From Paenibacillus algorifonticola (GTDB lineage Bacteria; Bacillota; Bacilli; Paenibacillales; Paenibacillaceae), in contig NZ_LAQO01000002.1 of the NCBI RefSeq assembly GCF_000971975.1, positions 310,001 through 374,000 on the forward strand: DNA of 64,000 bases, given 5' to 3'. Of the stretch, positions 9,168 through 18,087 are shown in pieces; position 1 is the stretch's first letter; each line of letters begins with the position of its first letter. The notes beneath the pieces were generated by a model. The model was not told the DNA's origin and did no database searches. It saw nothing but the letters and a program-made list of their open reading frames with translations. The position numbers were made by a program, and so were the translations under genes.

Positions 9168-10182
9168 TCGGTCTTTCTTTGTTCTTATCATTCAATCGAT
9201 CGTCATCGCCGGGCTTTTGATTCTGGAATTCAATGACGATGCGTCCGGGGGACTCAGATGGACTTTATTCGCAGCGCTTTGCTTTACAAGCGCATTTCTT
9301 TTCTTCACTAGATTCCGTACTCGCACCAGACTAAAGCAAATGACGGCGGAGCTAAGACGAGCAACGAACGGGAATTTGAAGACGAGATTATTTGCCAAAG
9401 ATGATGACGTGTGGAATGAAGTGATTTTTTCGATTAATGAATTATTGGAGCAGTTGGAAAACATTCAAATCGAGACGATCAAATCCCAAGCAGCAAGAAG
9501 AAGCCTGCTGTCCAATATTTCGCACGATATCAGGACCCCTCTTACGTCTATTATTGGCTATGTGAATGCCCTTAAAGATGATATCGCAATTTCGGAAGAG
9601 GAAAAACAGGAATACATTGAGATCATATCCAAAAAATCTAACGGGCTGAAGGAATTAATCGATGAAATATTTATGATAGCGAAGCTGGATGCGGACGAAA
9701 TGCCTCATAAGCCGGTTTCTCTTGATTTGGCAGAAATGATTAGAGAGTCGCTAATCGCATTTTTACCTGAATTGAACAAAAATGAAATTGATCTGCATGT
9801 CAGTATTCCGGATGAAAAGTGCCTTATCCATGCAGATCATCTAAGCGTTATGCGAATCATAGGCAATATCATCAAGAATGCCATTTACTATGGGGGAGAA
9901 GGGAAAGTGATAGGGGTTGAGCTCACTCAAACCGCTCAAGAACACCAGCTGCTCATTTGGGATCGGGGACCTGGTATCTCAAAAGTGGATATTGCTAATG
10001 TGTTCGAGAGAATGTACCGGGCCGATCAAGCCAGAACGCTGATTAAAGGAGGCAGCGGCTTGGGTCTTGCCATTGCAAAAGCTCTTATAGAGAAAAACGG
10101 CGGTGCAATATGGGTGGAGAGTGAGCCGTGGCAAAAGACGGTTTTCGGGACATCATTTAAGAAACTGTTAAAGAATAGGTAA
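9157..10182 (+). CDS. Sensor histidine kinase with two N-terminal membrane helices and almost no extracellular loop
   Basis: A 341-residue kinase. Two hydrophobic helices at about residues 7-24 and 36-51 are separated by only about ten residues, so there is almost no extracellular sensor, as in intramembrane-sensing kinases. A HAMP-like linker, the H box (SNISHDIRTPLTS, His123) and an ATPase domain with NIIKNAIYY, DRGPGIS and GGSGLGLAIAK follow. ATG 9157 is chosen because an AGGTG site precedes it and it overlaps the regulator gene; a TTG at 9130 lies deep inside that gene. It pairs with the regulator upstream. Confidence 0.9.
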   Translation: MNHNRSFFVLIIQSIVIAGLLILEFNDDASGGLRWTLFAALCFTSAFLFFTRFRTRTRLKQMTAELRRATNGNLKTRLFAKDDDVWNEVIFSINELLEQLENIQIETIKSQAARRSLLSNISHDIRTPLTSIIGYVNALKDDIAISEEEKQEYIEIISKKSNGLKELIDEIFMIAKLDADEMPHKPVSLDLAEMIRESLIAFLPELNKNEIDLHVSIPDEKCLIHADHLSVMRIIGNIIKNAIYYGGEGKVIGVELTQTAQEHQLLIWDRGPGISKVDIANVFERMYRADQARTLIKGGSGLGLAIAKALIEKNGGAIWVESEPWQKTVFGTSFKKLLKNR

Positions 10183-10241
10183 GAAGCAGTTAAATCTTTC
10201 TTTTTATAATGGTTTATAGCTTATAGAAGGAGGGCCGCATT

Positions 10242-11162
10242 TTGAGTGTTGTTATTAAAACCACTGATTTGACGAAGATTTATGGTAATCAGAAATCGGT
10301 GGATCTTATGAATATGACAGTGAAGCAAGGCGAAATTTATGGTTTTCTTGGTCGTAATGGCGCAGGCAAGACAACCACAATCCGCATGCTGGTCGGGTTA
10401 ATTAAACCTACCCATGGACAAATCGAAATTTTTGGCGAAAATTTGTTGAACAATCAAAAGGAAATTTTACGTCGGATCGGATCTATCGTTGAGGTTCCGG
10501 GTTTTTACGAAAACCTTACGGGCAAGGAAAATCTGCTGATTAACGCCAAAATCATGGGTATTCATAAGAAAAATGTTATTGAGGAAACCCTTGAAATGGT
10601 AGGGCTGCAGGATGAAACAAGGAAGCTGGTGGGGAAATATTCCTTGGGTATGAAGCAGCGTCTTGGTATTGCCAGAGCGCTTCTCCATTATCCTGAGCTG
10701 CTGATTCTGGATGAGCCTATGAATGGGCTGGACCCGATTGGCATTAAAGAAATGCGAAAGCTTATTAAAGCGCTGGCCGAAGAGAGAAAGATTACCATTC
10801 TGGTTTCTAGCCACATTTTATCAGAGATTGAGCAGGTGGCGGATCATATCGGAATTATTCACGAGGGGAAGCTTCTGGAAGAGATTTCGTTTGATCAGCT
10901 GCGGAAAATCAATCGAAAATACATGGAATTACAGGTGTCGAATGACAAAAAAGCAGCTATGCTGCTGGAGAAGCACTTCCATATTTATGATTATGAAGTA
11001 CATGATGAAGGCCTCATCCGCGTATATTCTCATTTGGGGCAGCAGGGGCAGATCAATAAAGTATTTGTGCAGCATGAAATTGAAGTATCCAAGATCATGC
11101 TTAGCGAGGATAGACTGGAAGATTATTTTACGAATTTGGTAGGAGGCGGCACAATTGGTTGA
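10242..11162 (+). CDS. BcrA-like ABC transporter ATP-binding protein
   Basis: A 306-residue ATPase with Walker A GRNGAGKT (about residues 38-45), signature YSLGMKQRLGIARAL, Walker B LLILDEPMNGLD and the switch His in VSSHIL. Size and the C-terminal extension fit BcrA-type bacitracin exporters, which move peptide antibiotics away from the membrane. It uses a TTG start with GAAGGAGGG seven bases upstream. The permease gene overlaps its end by eight bases. The symbol is withheld because substrate is inferred from neighbours, above all the undecaprenyl-diphosphate phosphatase gene. Confidence 0.88.
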   Translation: MSVVIKTTDLTKIYGNQKSVDLMNMTVKQGEIYGFLGRNGAGKTTTIRMLVGLIKPTHGQIEIFGENLLNNQKEILRRIGSIVEVPGFYENLTGKENLLINAKIMGIHKKNVIEETLEMVGLQDETRKLVGKYSLGMKQRLGIARALLHYPELLILDEPMNGLDPIGIKEMRKLIKALAEERKITILVSSHILSEIEQVADHIGIIHEGKLLEEISFDQLRKINRKYMELQVSNDKKAAMLLEKHFHIYDYEVHDEGLIRVYSHLGQQGQINKVFVQHEIEVSKIMLSEDRLEDYFTNLVGGGTIG

Positions 11163-11892
11163 TTTGCTATATACGGAAATTTTGAAGCTTAAACGCTCCA
11201 AAATGTTTCTATTAAGCATGATTGGCGCTGCGGTAGCACCTTTTTTGGTAGTGGTCTCCACTTACATCCATATCAAGACGAAGGACCCAACGTTGTTTGT
11301 TCCTTTTGAGGAGCTATTTTTCGATTCCAATTTGTATACGGTTTTATTAGTTGGAGTTCCTTTGTATGGTGTAGTTACGGCATATCTTTTTAACAGGGAA
11401 TATGCGGAAGATACTCTCAAAAACCTGTTAACGATCCCAGTATCCCGAACTAGCCTTATGTTGAGCAAGATGCTCCTCTTGTTCTTGTGGATTATGCTGC
11501 TGACCATACTTGCATGGGGGCTAACGCTGCTGCTCGGCATACTTGGCCAGTTCGAAGGGCTGAGCACTTTGCTGCTCGTGGAATCCTTGCGGAAATTTAT
11601 AATCGCCGGAGCGTTTCTATTTATTTTATCAACCCCCATCATCCTGATCACCATCGTGCTGAAAAACTTTGTACCGACCATCGTTTTGACGATCGTCATC
11701 ACACTGATCAATGTCATGAGCTCCAATTCTGAATATAAAGGGCTGGTGCCTTGGACAGCCGCATTTGACATTGCCAACGACACGCTTTTGCCAGTTTATC
11801 CACCGGAATATTCTTATATTGCCATTGGGGCTACTTCGATTGTTGGATTCATCGCTACTCTAGTTTACTTTAGGAAGGCGGATATTCACTAA
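11155..11892 (+). CDS. BcrB-like ABC-2 permease
   Basis: A 245-residue integral membrane protein with about six helices, of the ABC-2 permease class that pairs with BcrA-like ATPases. It starts with TTG at 11155 behind TAGGAGG and overlaps the ATPase gene by eight bases. Its TAA stop shares one base with the ATG of the phosphatase gene. The tight coupling argues for one complex with the preceding ATPase, and for a role in resistance to an undecaprenyl-pyrophosphate-binding antibiotic. Confidence 0.82.
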   Translation: MVDLLYTEILKLKRSKMFLLSMIGAAVAPFLVVVSTYIHIKTKDPTLFVPFEELFFDSNLYTVLLVGVPLYGVVTAYLFNREYAEDTLKNLLTIPVSRTSLMLSKMLLLFLWIMLLTILAWGLTLLLGILGQFEGLSTLLLVESLRKFIIAGAFLFILSTPIILITIVLKNFVPTIVLTIVITLINVMSSNSEYKGLVPWTAAFDIANDTLLPVYPPEYSYIAIGATSIVGFIATLVYFRKADIH

Positions 11893-12692
11893 TGTACGAA
11901 ATCATTTGCGCCATAATACTCGGCATCCTTGAAGGATTGACGGAATTTCTGCCTGTCTCGTCTACAGGTCACTTGATCTTGGCCGGTAATTTATTAGGCT
12001 TTGAAGGGGATAAGGCGACAACGTTCAAGATCGTGATTCAGTTGGGAGCCGTGATGGCTGTATTTATGCTTTATTGGAAAAGGTATATGGATATTCTAAA
12101 GGATTTGCTAACTTTTAATTTTTCGGCTAAAAACAAATTGAATGCGATTCACATGGTGATTGCCATGATTCCCGCTTTAATTGTTTATCTGATTTTTAAA
12201 GATGATATCAAATCGCATTTGTTCGGACCAGCTCCCGTCCTGATCGGTTTGATCGTCGGCGGCATCCTGATGATTATAGCCGCAAGGGCCAAACGAAAGG
12301 TAACCGCCGAGAATACGGACGACATTACTTACAAGCAAGCATTTGGTATTGGATTATTCCAATGTCTAGCGCTATGGCCCGGGTTCTCGAGATCAGGATC
12401 GACAATATCCGGCGGGCTGCTGCTTGGTACTAGCCAGAAAGCCGCTGCAGACTTTACTTTCATCATCGCAGTCCCAGTTATGCTTGGTGCAACGATATTG
12501 GACATGTACGATAGTCGTGAGTTATTAAACGGGGATACTCTTCTATTATTCCTGATTGGTTTCATTACTGCCTTTGTAGTAGCGATGATTGCCGTGGTCA
12601 CATTCCTGAACCTGATCAAACGTCTGAGATTGGAGTGGTTTGCGTTTTATCGTTTTGCGCTTGCTGCGGTCTTTTTCATCTTTGTGATGTGA
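11892..12692 (+). CDS. uppP: Undecaprenyl-diphosphatase (UppP/BacA)
   Basis: A 266-residue polytopic membrane enzyme that removes a phosphate from undecaprenyl diphosphate, recycling the lipid carrier of cell-wall synthesis and lowering bacitracin susceptibility. Both family signatures are present: EGLTEFLPVSSTGHLIL (residues 14-30, with the catalytic Glu pair, Ser and His) and PGFSRSGSTISGGL with the conserved Arg. It is the last gene of the operon, overlapping the permease stop by one base. The order ATPase, permease, UppP equals the bcrA-bcrB-bcrD arrangement of known bacitracin-resistance operons. Confidence 0.95.
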   Translation: MYEIICAIILGILEGLTEFLPVSSTGHLILAGNLLGFEGDKATTFKIVIQLGAVMAVFMLYWKRYMDILKDLLTFNFSAKNKLNAIHMVIAMIPALIVYLIFKDDIKSHLFGPAPVLIGLIVGGILMIIAARAKRKVTAENTDDITYKQAFGIGLFQCLALWPGFSRSGSTISGGLLLGTSQKAAADFTFIIAVPVMLGATILDMYDSRELLNGDTLLLFLIGFITAFVVAMIAVVTFLNLIKRLRLEWFAFYRFALAAVFFIFVM

Positions 12693-12710
12693 GGCATTTA
12701 TATAGAGTTA

Positions 12711-12748
12711 AAGAAGAATCCATTTTGAATTTGGATTCTTCTTTTTGT
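12711..12748. terminator. Terminator of the bacitracin-type operon
   Basis: AAGAAGAATCCA pairs with TGGATTCTTCTT, with a short loop and a T-rich tail on each side. It can serve the resistance operon on the plus strand and possibly the hydrolase gene on the minus strand. Confidence 0.8.
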
Positions 12749-12847
12749 TTCACTTCGTGTATTAACGTGTACATAATTCAATTCGTCCTTCCCGCACCTG
12801 TCACGGTTGTTACAAGGCCATCAACATAGCATCATAATGGACTTCCC

Positions 12848-13627
12848 TTAGTGGCCAAAGCGGTGAACGAACTGCTTGATCAGTTCGTTCAATGGTTCGG
12901 AGGCTTTCGTCGGAATCCGGTGATCGACGTTTTTAATGAAAACCAGTTCACTTTTCGGCAATCGTTGATGCAACATTTTGGCATAAGGATGAAAGTGTTT
13001 GTCTTTTACTCCGTAAACGAGCAGGACGGGAAGATAGATTTCCTGAAGCTGCGATGTACAGTTGTATTTCAAGCTGTTCTGGTAATACTGTTCCGCATTT
13101 TTGGCATTCCCTTTTTTCGCATCGTTGAATAATTTACGGAACAAAGAAAAATCTTTAGCTTGCGCCCAGGCATTGGAAAACGCGATCGTGCCGACTGCTC
13201 CGATTTTGGAGAAAGCAACGCCCAAAGATATTTTGTTTCTTAGCCGCCATTCATTCACTTCCGACATTCCGCCGATGACGATGCCTCCCCATGCCCGATC
13301 GGGATGAGTCAAGAGAAACTCAAGCACGATCGAACCCCCAGTAGAATATCCGCACAAGAAGACTTTATCGATGCTCAACCGGTCCATCAACTGTTTAATA
13401 TCCTCAACGATTAAAGGATAAGTAACCGTTTGTTTGGAAGGCTGACTCTTACCATGTCCTCTGATGTCAAAAGCAATGGTTCGAAAATGTGGCGATAGCC
13501 CCTGGATTTGGTATGTGAAATTTAAGCTTGTTAGTACCGGAGGATGAATGAAGAGGATGGCCGTTCCTTTTCCGTGATCGATATAATGCATCGAGTATCC
13601 GTTTATGTTTGCGGTAGTCATCGTCAC
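12848..13627 (-). CDS. Alpha/beta hydrolase
   Basis: A 259-residue soluble hydrolase. The nucleophile elbow is GYSTGG (Ser95). The oxyanion region is HPPVLTS near residue 28, FDIRGHGKS follows the third strand, the acid is probably the Asp in VYGVKDKHFHP, and the catalytic His lies in VDHRIP. There is no signal peptide. It lies 13 bases downstream of the methyltransferase gene on the same strand, so both may be cotranscribed. The substrate cannot be told from the sequence. Confidence 0.85.
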   Translation of the reverse strand: MTMTTANINGYSMHYIDHGKGTAILFIHPPVLTSLNFTYQIQGLSPHFRTIAFDIRGHGKSQPSKQTVTYPLIVEDIKQLMDRLSIDKVFLCGYSTGGSIVLEFLLTHPDRAWGGIVIGGMSEVNEWRLRNKISLGVAFSKIGAVGTIAFSNAWAQAKDFSLFRKLFNDAKKGNAKNAEQYYQNSLKYNCTSQLQEIYLPVLLVYGVKDKHFHPYAKMLHQRLPKSELVFIKNVDHRIPTKASEPLNELIKQFVHRFGH

Positions 13628-13640
13628 ACACCTACTTCCT

Positions 13641-14234
13641 TTACAGTGATTTTGGTTTTACTGAAAAAAATAACTCATGATATAAAAAACATTTTCGGAA
13701 TCGATTTATGACATTACAATCATAATTATGATCTATAAACAATCGAATATATTCTTCTTCATTACGAATATACTCCCCGTTGTCGTACCATTTCATAAAC
13801 CTATTACATATCGGTTTTTTCTTGCATAAACATGGTTCCATAACGATAATCGTTCCGTTAGGCTTTAGAATTCTTTGAAATTCCTTCATGTAACTTGATA
13901 TTTCGTCCGAAGAAACATGATGCAACACAGCGATAATAAGTATGTAATCGAACGAATCATTATCAAATGGGAATCTCTTACTTTCCAAAACCTGAAATGC
14001 ATGGTGAGTATATAATCGCTTTGCATAATCAATTCGTTTGGCATCAGGGTCAATCCCAACATAATATAAAGGATGAAACATGGAGCAGTTCGCCCCAGTG
14101 CCGGAGCCGAAATCTAGTACAGTATGTCCATCAAATGTAAAATGGGATTGTACATGATCGTGAATATACTTTTTAGTAAACCATTTTGGACGGACAAACC
14201 AATGATAAAGTCTAGGCGAGAACGAAATATTAAT
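13641..14234 (-). CDS. Class I SAM-dependent methyltransferase, probable ATT start
   Basis: A UbiE-like methyltransferase. The SAM-binding motif VLDFGSGTGANC and the second acidic strand (VGIDPDAKRI) are present, with FDYILIIAVLHHVSS and RILKPNGTIIVMEP further on. Motif I is encoded upstream of the first ATG (14081), and the frame stays open to a stop at 14241-14243 without any ATG, GTG or TTG. I therefore place the start at an ATT (14234) that has GGTGA six bases upstream, giving 197 residues. The alternatives are a 146-residue product that would lack motif I, or a gene that has lost its start. The substrate is unknown. Confidence 0.7.
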   Translation of the reverse strand: MNISFSPRLYHWFVRPKWFTKKYIHDHVQSHFTFDGHTVLDFGSGTGANCSMFHPLYYVGIDPDAKRIDYAKRLYTHHAFQVLESKRFPFDNDSFDYILIIAVLHHVSSDEISSYMKEFQRILKPNGTIIVMEPCLCKKKPICNRFMKWYDNGEYIRNEEEYIRLFIDHNYDCNVINRFRKCFLYHELFFSVKPKSL

Positions 14235-14338
14235 GGGAATTCACCATCTTTCGGATTAAGTCACGAAAGATAATTTAACCTATAAGATTGAAAAACATAC
14301 ATGCAAGTAAAACCTGATTTTTTCATAAAATTACCTTG

Positions 14339-14373
14339 AAACCAGCCATAACGAACCAGATGGCTGGTTTTCA
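14339..14373. terminator. Bidirectional hairpin terminator
   Basis: AAACCAGCCAT and ATGGCTGGTTT form a perfect 11-bp stem with a 10-nt loop and flanking A/T. It lies between the divergently transcribed methyltransferase and phosphodiesterase genes, so it may close an upstream transcript or insulate the two. Confidence 0.65.
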
Positions 14374-14478
14374 TTTGTATACGACTCAATTTTTTCCAAT
14401 GCTCTATCTGGAATAATTTTTTATATGTAAGAAAAAGATAATGAGGGAAATTGTGTTTTTAAAGAAGGGAGTAAACCT

Positions 14479-16068
14479 ATGAAAATAAATAATAAAATTG
14501 CCATTTTGCTAATGCTAAGTTTAAGTTTGCTGATCATCGGTTGCAGGGCGGACTCCAGCCGACAGATAGATCAACAAAGTGTCAAGTCCCCTATCACGGC
14601 AAATCAAAATGCCAAGCCTGTCATATTTATCTTGGTTGATTCTTTAATGGACAAGCCTTTGCAAGATGCGATTCAAGAAGGACGTGCACCCGCAATGCAA
14701 TATCTCCTTAAAAACGGGCAATACTTCCCGCAGGTTGTGAGTTCATTTCCCACGATGTCGGTGACGGTCGACAGCACATTATTAACGGGAACGTATGCAG
14801 ACCAACATCATGTGCCCGGACTTGTTTGGTACAGCGGCAAAGAGAAACGCATGATTTTCTACGGTAATGGTGCCAAAGAAGCGTTGAAGATAGATCAACT
14901 GCAAGTATTTAAGGACGCTATTTATCAGTTAAACCAAGTTCAATTGAACAAAAAAACGAAAACGATTCATGAAGAGTTGGCCGACAAAGGAAAAGAATCC
15001 GCTTCCATCAATGCTATTGTTTATAGAGGGAAAACGGAACATGCCTTAAAAGTGCCTCGCTTCATAACGTCCAGCAACCGTGTGCCAGAACAATTGATAA
15101 TAACAGGACCTAAATGGTTTTCCTATGCAGCTCTTGCACAACTGGATCCGAAGAATAGCTGGAATACTCTTTTGTGGAAAAAATACGGGATGAATAACGA
15201 GTTTTCCGCTCAAGACACTGCTTTTCTGATTAATCAAAAAAAACTTCCAAACGTAACCATCGCCTACTTTCCGGAGAATGATCATTCGGTGCATAAAAAG
15301 GGCCCAACTCAGTTGGATGGAATTGAAAAAGCGGATCAAGCGCTGCAAGTCGTGCTTAACGCATACGGTTCGTGGGAGCAGGCTGTAAAAAATGCTATAT
15401 GGATCGTTATGGGTGACAGTGCGCAAAGCGCTGTTTATGAGGATCGGCAGGCAGCAACTGTTGAAATGAAGCCGCTTTTGAACGATTACCACATAGCAAA
15501 ATTAAATCAACCTGTAAGAACCGAGGATCAAATTGTGATTTCTACTAATGAACGGATGGCTTATGTCTATGCGATTGATGCAAAAGTGGAGTTATCCGAC
15601 GTCGTGAAGCTTTTGCAAAATGAGGACAAACTCGATATCATTGCAATGAAAGACGATAAAAATATCCGTGTTACATCGGGGAAAAATGGTAACACTTTTT
15701 CTTATCGTCCCGGTGGGAACCTCAGCGATGAATATGGGCAGTCGTGGACATTATCGGGCGAACCGGGAGGCCTTGTGGATATTACGATAAATAACAACCG
15801 GATCAAGTATGGAATATATCCTGACGTTTTGGCGAGGTTATACGGGGCAATGCATTCTCATGAAGGAAGATACGTTGTCGTCACGGTCCAACCCGGATAT
15901 GAACTCGTCAGTGAAAGTTCCCCTACCCACATCGGAGGGGGAGCTCATGGTTCGCTGCATGAAAAAGATTCCCTTGTCCCATTAATTATTTCTGGAACGA
16001 ATACACGGCCAAAAACACTGCGTATCGTTGATATCAAAGACTGGATTCTGCAATTGGTGAACGGGTAA
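14479..16068 (+). CDS. Alkaline phosphatase / nucleotide pyrophosphatase family lipoprotein
   Basis: A 529-residue exported lipoprotein with lipobox LLIIGC (Cys22). It has the alkaline-phosphatase superfamily (type I phosphodiesterase / nucleotide pyrophosphatase) layout: a metal Asp in ILVDSL, the nucleophile Thr in SSFPTMSVTVDSTLLTGTY, AYFPENDHSVHKKGP with Asp/His metal ligands, and a late GGGAHGS His. It probably hydrolyses a phosphodiester or phosphomonoester outside the membrane. It ends eight bases before a convergent gene. An AAGAAGGGAG site precedes ATG 14479. Confidence 0.85.
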   Translation: MKINNKIAILLMLSLSLLIIGCRADSSRQIDQQSVKSPITANQNAKPVIFILVDSLMDKPLQDAIQEGRAPAMQYLLKNGQYFPQVVSSFPTMSVTVDSTLLTGTYADQHHVPGLVWYSGKEKRMIFYGNGAKEALKIDQLQVFKDAIYQLNQVQLNKKTKTIHEELADKGKESASINAIVYRGKTEHALKVPRFITSSNRVPEQLIITGPKWFSYAALAQLDPKNSWNTLLWKKYGMNNEFSAQDTAFLINQKKLPNVTIAYFPENDHSVHKKGPTQLDGIEKADQALQVVLNAYGSWEQAVKNAIWIVMGDSAQSAVYEDRQAATVEMKPLLNDYHIAKLNQPVRTEDQIVISTNERMAYVYAIDAKVELSDVVKLLQNEDKLDIIAMKDDKNIRVTSGKNGNTFSYRPGGNLSDEYGQSWTLSGEPGGLVDITINNNRIKYGIYPDVLARLYGAMHSHEGRYVVVTVQPGYELVSESSPTHIGGGAHGSLHEKDSLVPLIISGTNTRPKTLRIVDIKDWILQLVNG

Positions 16069-16076
16069 GTTTTAAA

Positions 16077-16412
16077 CTAATAAAACATAGCACCAATAAT
16101 ATTTTCCGTGTTTATCCAAACAAAATCATTGCCTCGAGCGAGTCTGACGTTTTTTTGCTGCTGATCAATTTTGGTTACTACTCCTGTTAATTCCGAATTG
16201 TCAAATTCTCCGAATAAAACCAAAGTAACCTCCTTCCTGAACAGCATTGATTCAGCGATGATGCTGGATAGCCGTTCCGTTTCTTGATCATCTAATTGTG
16301 GACGTGAGTTCTTTCGCAAATTCTGCTGGTACAGGATGTAAGCTTCCTTGTGTTCCGGAAGCATCATTCGGCTAGATTCCCAGAGCCCGTTCTTTTCCAA
16401 TTTTTTGCTCAT
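16077..16412 (-). CDS. YolD-like protein
   Basis: A 111-residue soluble protein of the YolD family, which is regularly encoded beside UvrX-type Y-family polymerases in Bacillales and is part of SOS-linked operons. The central part (MLPEHKEAYILYQQNLRK) and the C-terminal strand-rich half fit the family. Its start overlaps the polymerase stop by four bases (ATGA), so it is translationally coupled. Its molecular role is not established. Confidence 0.85.
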   Translation of the reverse strand: MSKKLEKNGLWESSRMMLPEHKEAYILYQQNLRKNSRPQLDDQETERLSSIIAESMLFRKEVTLVLFGEFDNSELTGVVTKIDQQQKNVRLARGNDFVWINTENIIGAMFY

Positions 16413-17677
16413 TTGTAGTGCCCCCCGATTTTTATGGACCTATCCGCTGCTTGCCCTGCGGCAGTAAGGGATGAAGCTCTTACAATGGCGGTGCTTCCGT
16501 ATCGATTTTTGATGCTGTCGGTCACTTTCTCCAGCGTTCTAAGCTTGATCTGATCCTCAAAGAGGGTGAGCTGATAGTTTTGATCGTCCATGAGCTGGCT
16601 GATGGTCACACCGACCCGGCGTACAGGCATGCCATCCCAAAATTTATAAAACAGCTGCTTCACCGCTTCAAAAACCGTTTTGGTATGGTTAGTGGGATCC
16701 AGCAACTTCATTTGGCGCGAAAATCCGGTGGGCGCTTCATAGGGGCTGCACATGCAGTTGACCGTGACGACATGGCCCATATAATTTTTGCGGCGGCAAT
16801 CACGGCAAACTTCCTCGGTCAGCTCAAGCAAAACGGTATCTACCTCCCATGGCTCCATATAATCTCTTGGCAAAGTCATCATATGGCCAACCGATTTTGG
16901 CGGGGTGTTGAAGGTTTCAGGTGTAACCGGGCTGTCATCGATGCCGTTGGCCGTTCGCCACAGCACCTCGGCATGAATATCGGATTGCTTGCCAAAGCGA
17001 AAGCGAAGCTGATCCTTGAGACGCGGAAGCGGCGTTCTGGCAATATCGCCTATTGTATGCATGCCAAGACGAGTGAAATGGGTGGTCATGCGTGAGCCGA
17101 CCCCAAACATTTTATGGACCGGCTGCGGCCACAGCAAAGCTTCGACTTCTGTTTTAGGGAGGGTAAAGATGCCATCCTTATTCTTTTTTGCCCAGATGTC
17201 TGTGGCCATTTTAGCAAGCATTTTATTGGAGCTTATGCCCACCCTTATCCATACGCCTGTTTGCAGGAGAACCTTCTGTTGAAGGGCTTTGGCTATCGTA
17301 ACAGGGTCTCCGAAAAGAGGGATGCTTGCCGTAATGTCCAGAAACTGCTCATCAATGCTAAAGATTTCAACAAGGTTTGTAAATTCCTCATAAATGCCCG
17401 TGATCATCATAGAGGCATTAATATAATGCTGCATGCGGGGACGCAGGACGACGAGCTCCGGACATTTATTTAAAGCGATGCCGAGCCGTTCGGCTGTCGT
17501 TATGCCATATTGCTTGGCAATGGGGCAAGCCGCTAAAATAATGCCTGATCGGCGCTCAACGGAGCCAGCCACAACAACGGGTTTATTTTTACACTCCGGA
17601 TGGCTGGCTTTTTCAATACTTGCGTAAAAACTTTGACAATCTGCGAGCAATATAACCCTTTCAGCTGTTTCCCTCAT
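16409..17677 (-). CDS. uvrX: Y-family translesion DNA polymerase (UvrX/YqjW type)
   Basis: A 422-residue polymerase for synthesis across DNA lesions. The N-terminal ILLADCQSFYASIEKA holds the first metal Asp, and VEIFSIDEQFLDIT holds the second acidic pair. Helix-hairpin-helix and little-finger regions follow, and the C-terminal QLTLFEDQIK is typical of the UvrX/UmuC-like branch in Firmicutes. The gene is the middle one of three with four-base overlaps on both sides, downstream of LexA boxes. Induction by DNA damage is therefore likely. Confidence 0.92.
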   Translation of the reverse strand: MRETAERVILLADCQSFYASIEKASHPECKNKPVVVAGSVERRSGIILAACPIAKQYGITTAERLGIALNKCPELVVLRPRMQHYINASMMITGIYEEFTNLVEIFSIDEQFLDITASIPLFGDPVTIAKALQQKVLLQTGVWIRVGISSNKMLAKMATDIWAKKNKDGIFTLPKTEVEALLWPQPVHKMFGVGSRMTTHFTRLGMHTIGDIARTPLPRLKDQLRFRFGKQSDIHAEVLWRTANGIDDSPVTPETFNTPPKSVGHMMTLPRDYMEPWEVDTVLLELTEEVCRDCRRKNYMGHVVTVNCMCSPYEAPTGFSRQMKLLDPTNHTKTVFEAVKQLFYKFWDGMPVRRVGVTISQLMDDQNYQLTLFEDQIKLRTLEKVTDSIKNRYGSTAIVRASSLTAAGQAADRSIKIGGHYK

Positions 17678-18045
17678 TCCAACCGCCTCCGCATATTCAT
17701 CAGCATGGTCATTAGCTCGGCTTTAACTAAACTTCTAAGCATGGTGAAATGGTGGATATAACCGCGAACTTTATATTCAACATGGACCCCTCGCGCATTC
17801 ATCTCGGTGTTTAACGCTTTAATATTCCGTTCTTTCATTTTTTTCTTAATGCTTTGCCATTCAAGATAGATGCTTCGTTCTATTTCATTTAGGTAAAAAA
17901 GGATATGGTTATAAATGATTTTATTTCGATGCATTTTCAATTCGTTGATGTCTCTGGCTAACATATCGAGAAGGATCGGCAGCAAGGTATGCTTTTTAAT
18001 GATTTGCAGATCCTCTTCCGTTTCGATTATTGAATGGACACTCAT
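17674..18045 (-). CDS. Conserved-looking small protein, first gene of the SOS operon
   Basis: A 123-residue, mainly helical, basic protein (pI clearly high) that I do not recognise. It has several Met-rich helices in the C-terminal half (RSLVKAELMTMLMNMRRRLE) and no membrane segment. It is encoded directly behind a promoter with two LexA boxes, and its stop overlaps the polymerase start by four bases, so it is presumably coexpressed with UvrX and YolD during the SOS response. It might be a polymerase accessory factor; that is inference from position only. Confidence 0.75.
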   Translation of the reverse strand: MSVHSIIETEEDLQIIKKHTLLPILLDMLARDINELKMHRNKIIYNHILFYLNEIERSIYLEWQSIKKKMKERNIKALNTEMNARGVHVEYKVRGYIHHFTMLRSLVKAELMTMLMNMRRRLE

Positions 18046-18063
18046 AGCTACACCACCATGACG

Positions 18064-18077
18064 CGAACGTTTATTCG
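18064..18077 (-). promoter_or_regulatory. LexA box 1
   Basis: CGAACGTTTATTCG (plus strand) has the CGAAC-N4-GTTCG form of the Bacillus LexA box with one mismatch in the right half. It lies about 20 bases upstream of the first gene of the uvrX operon, downstream of the -10 element. Confidence 0.75.
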
Positions 18078-18087
18078 TATTCTGTAT

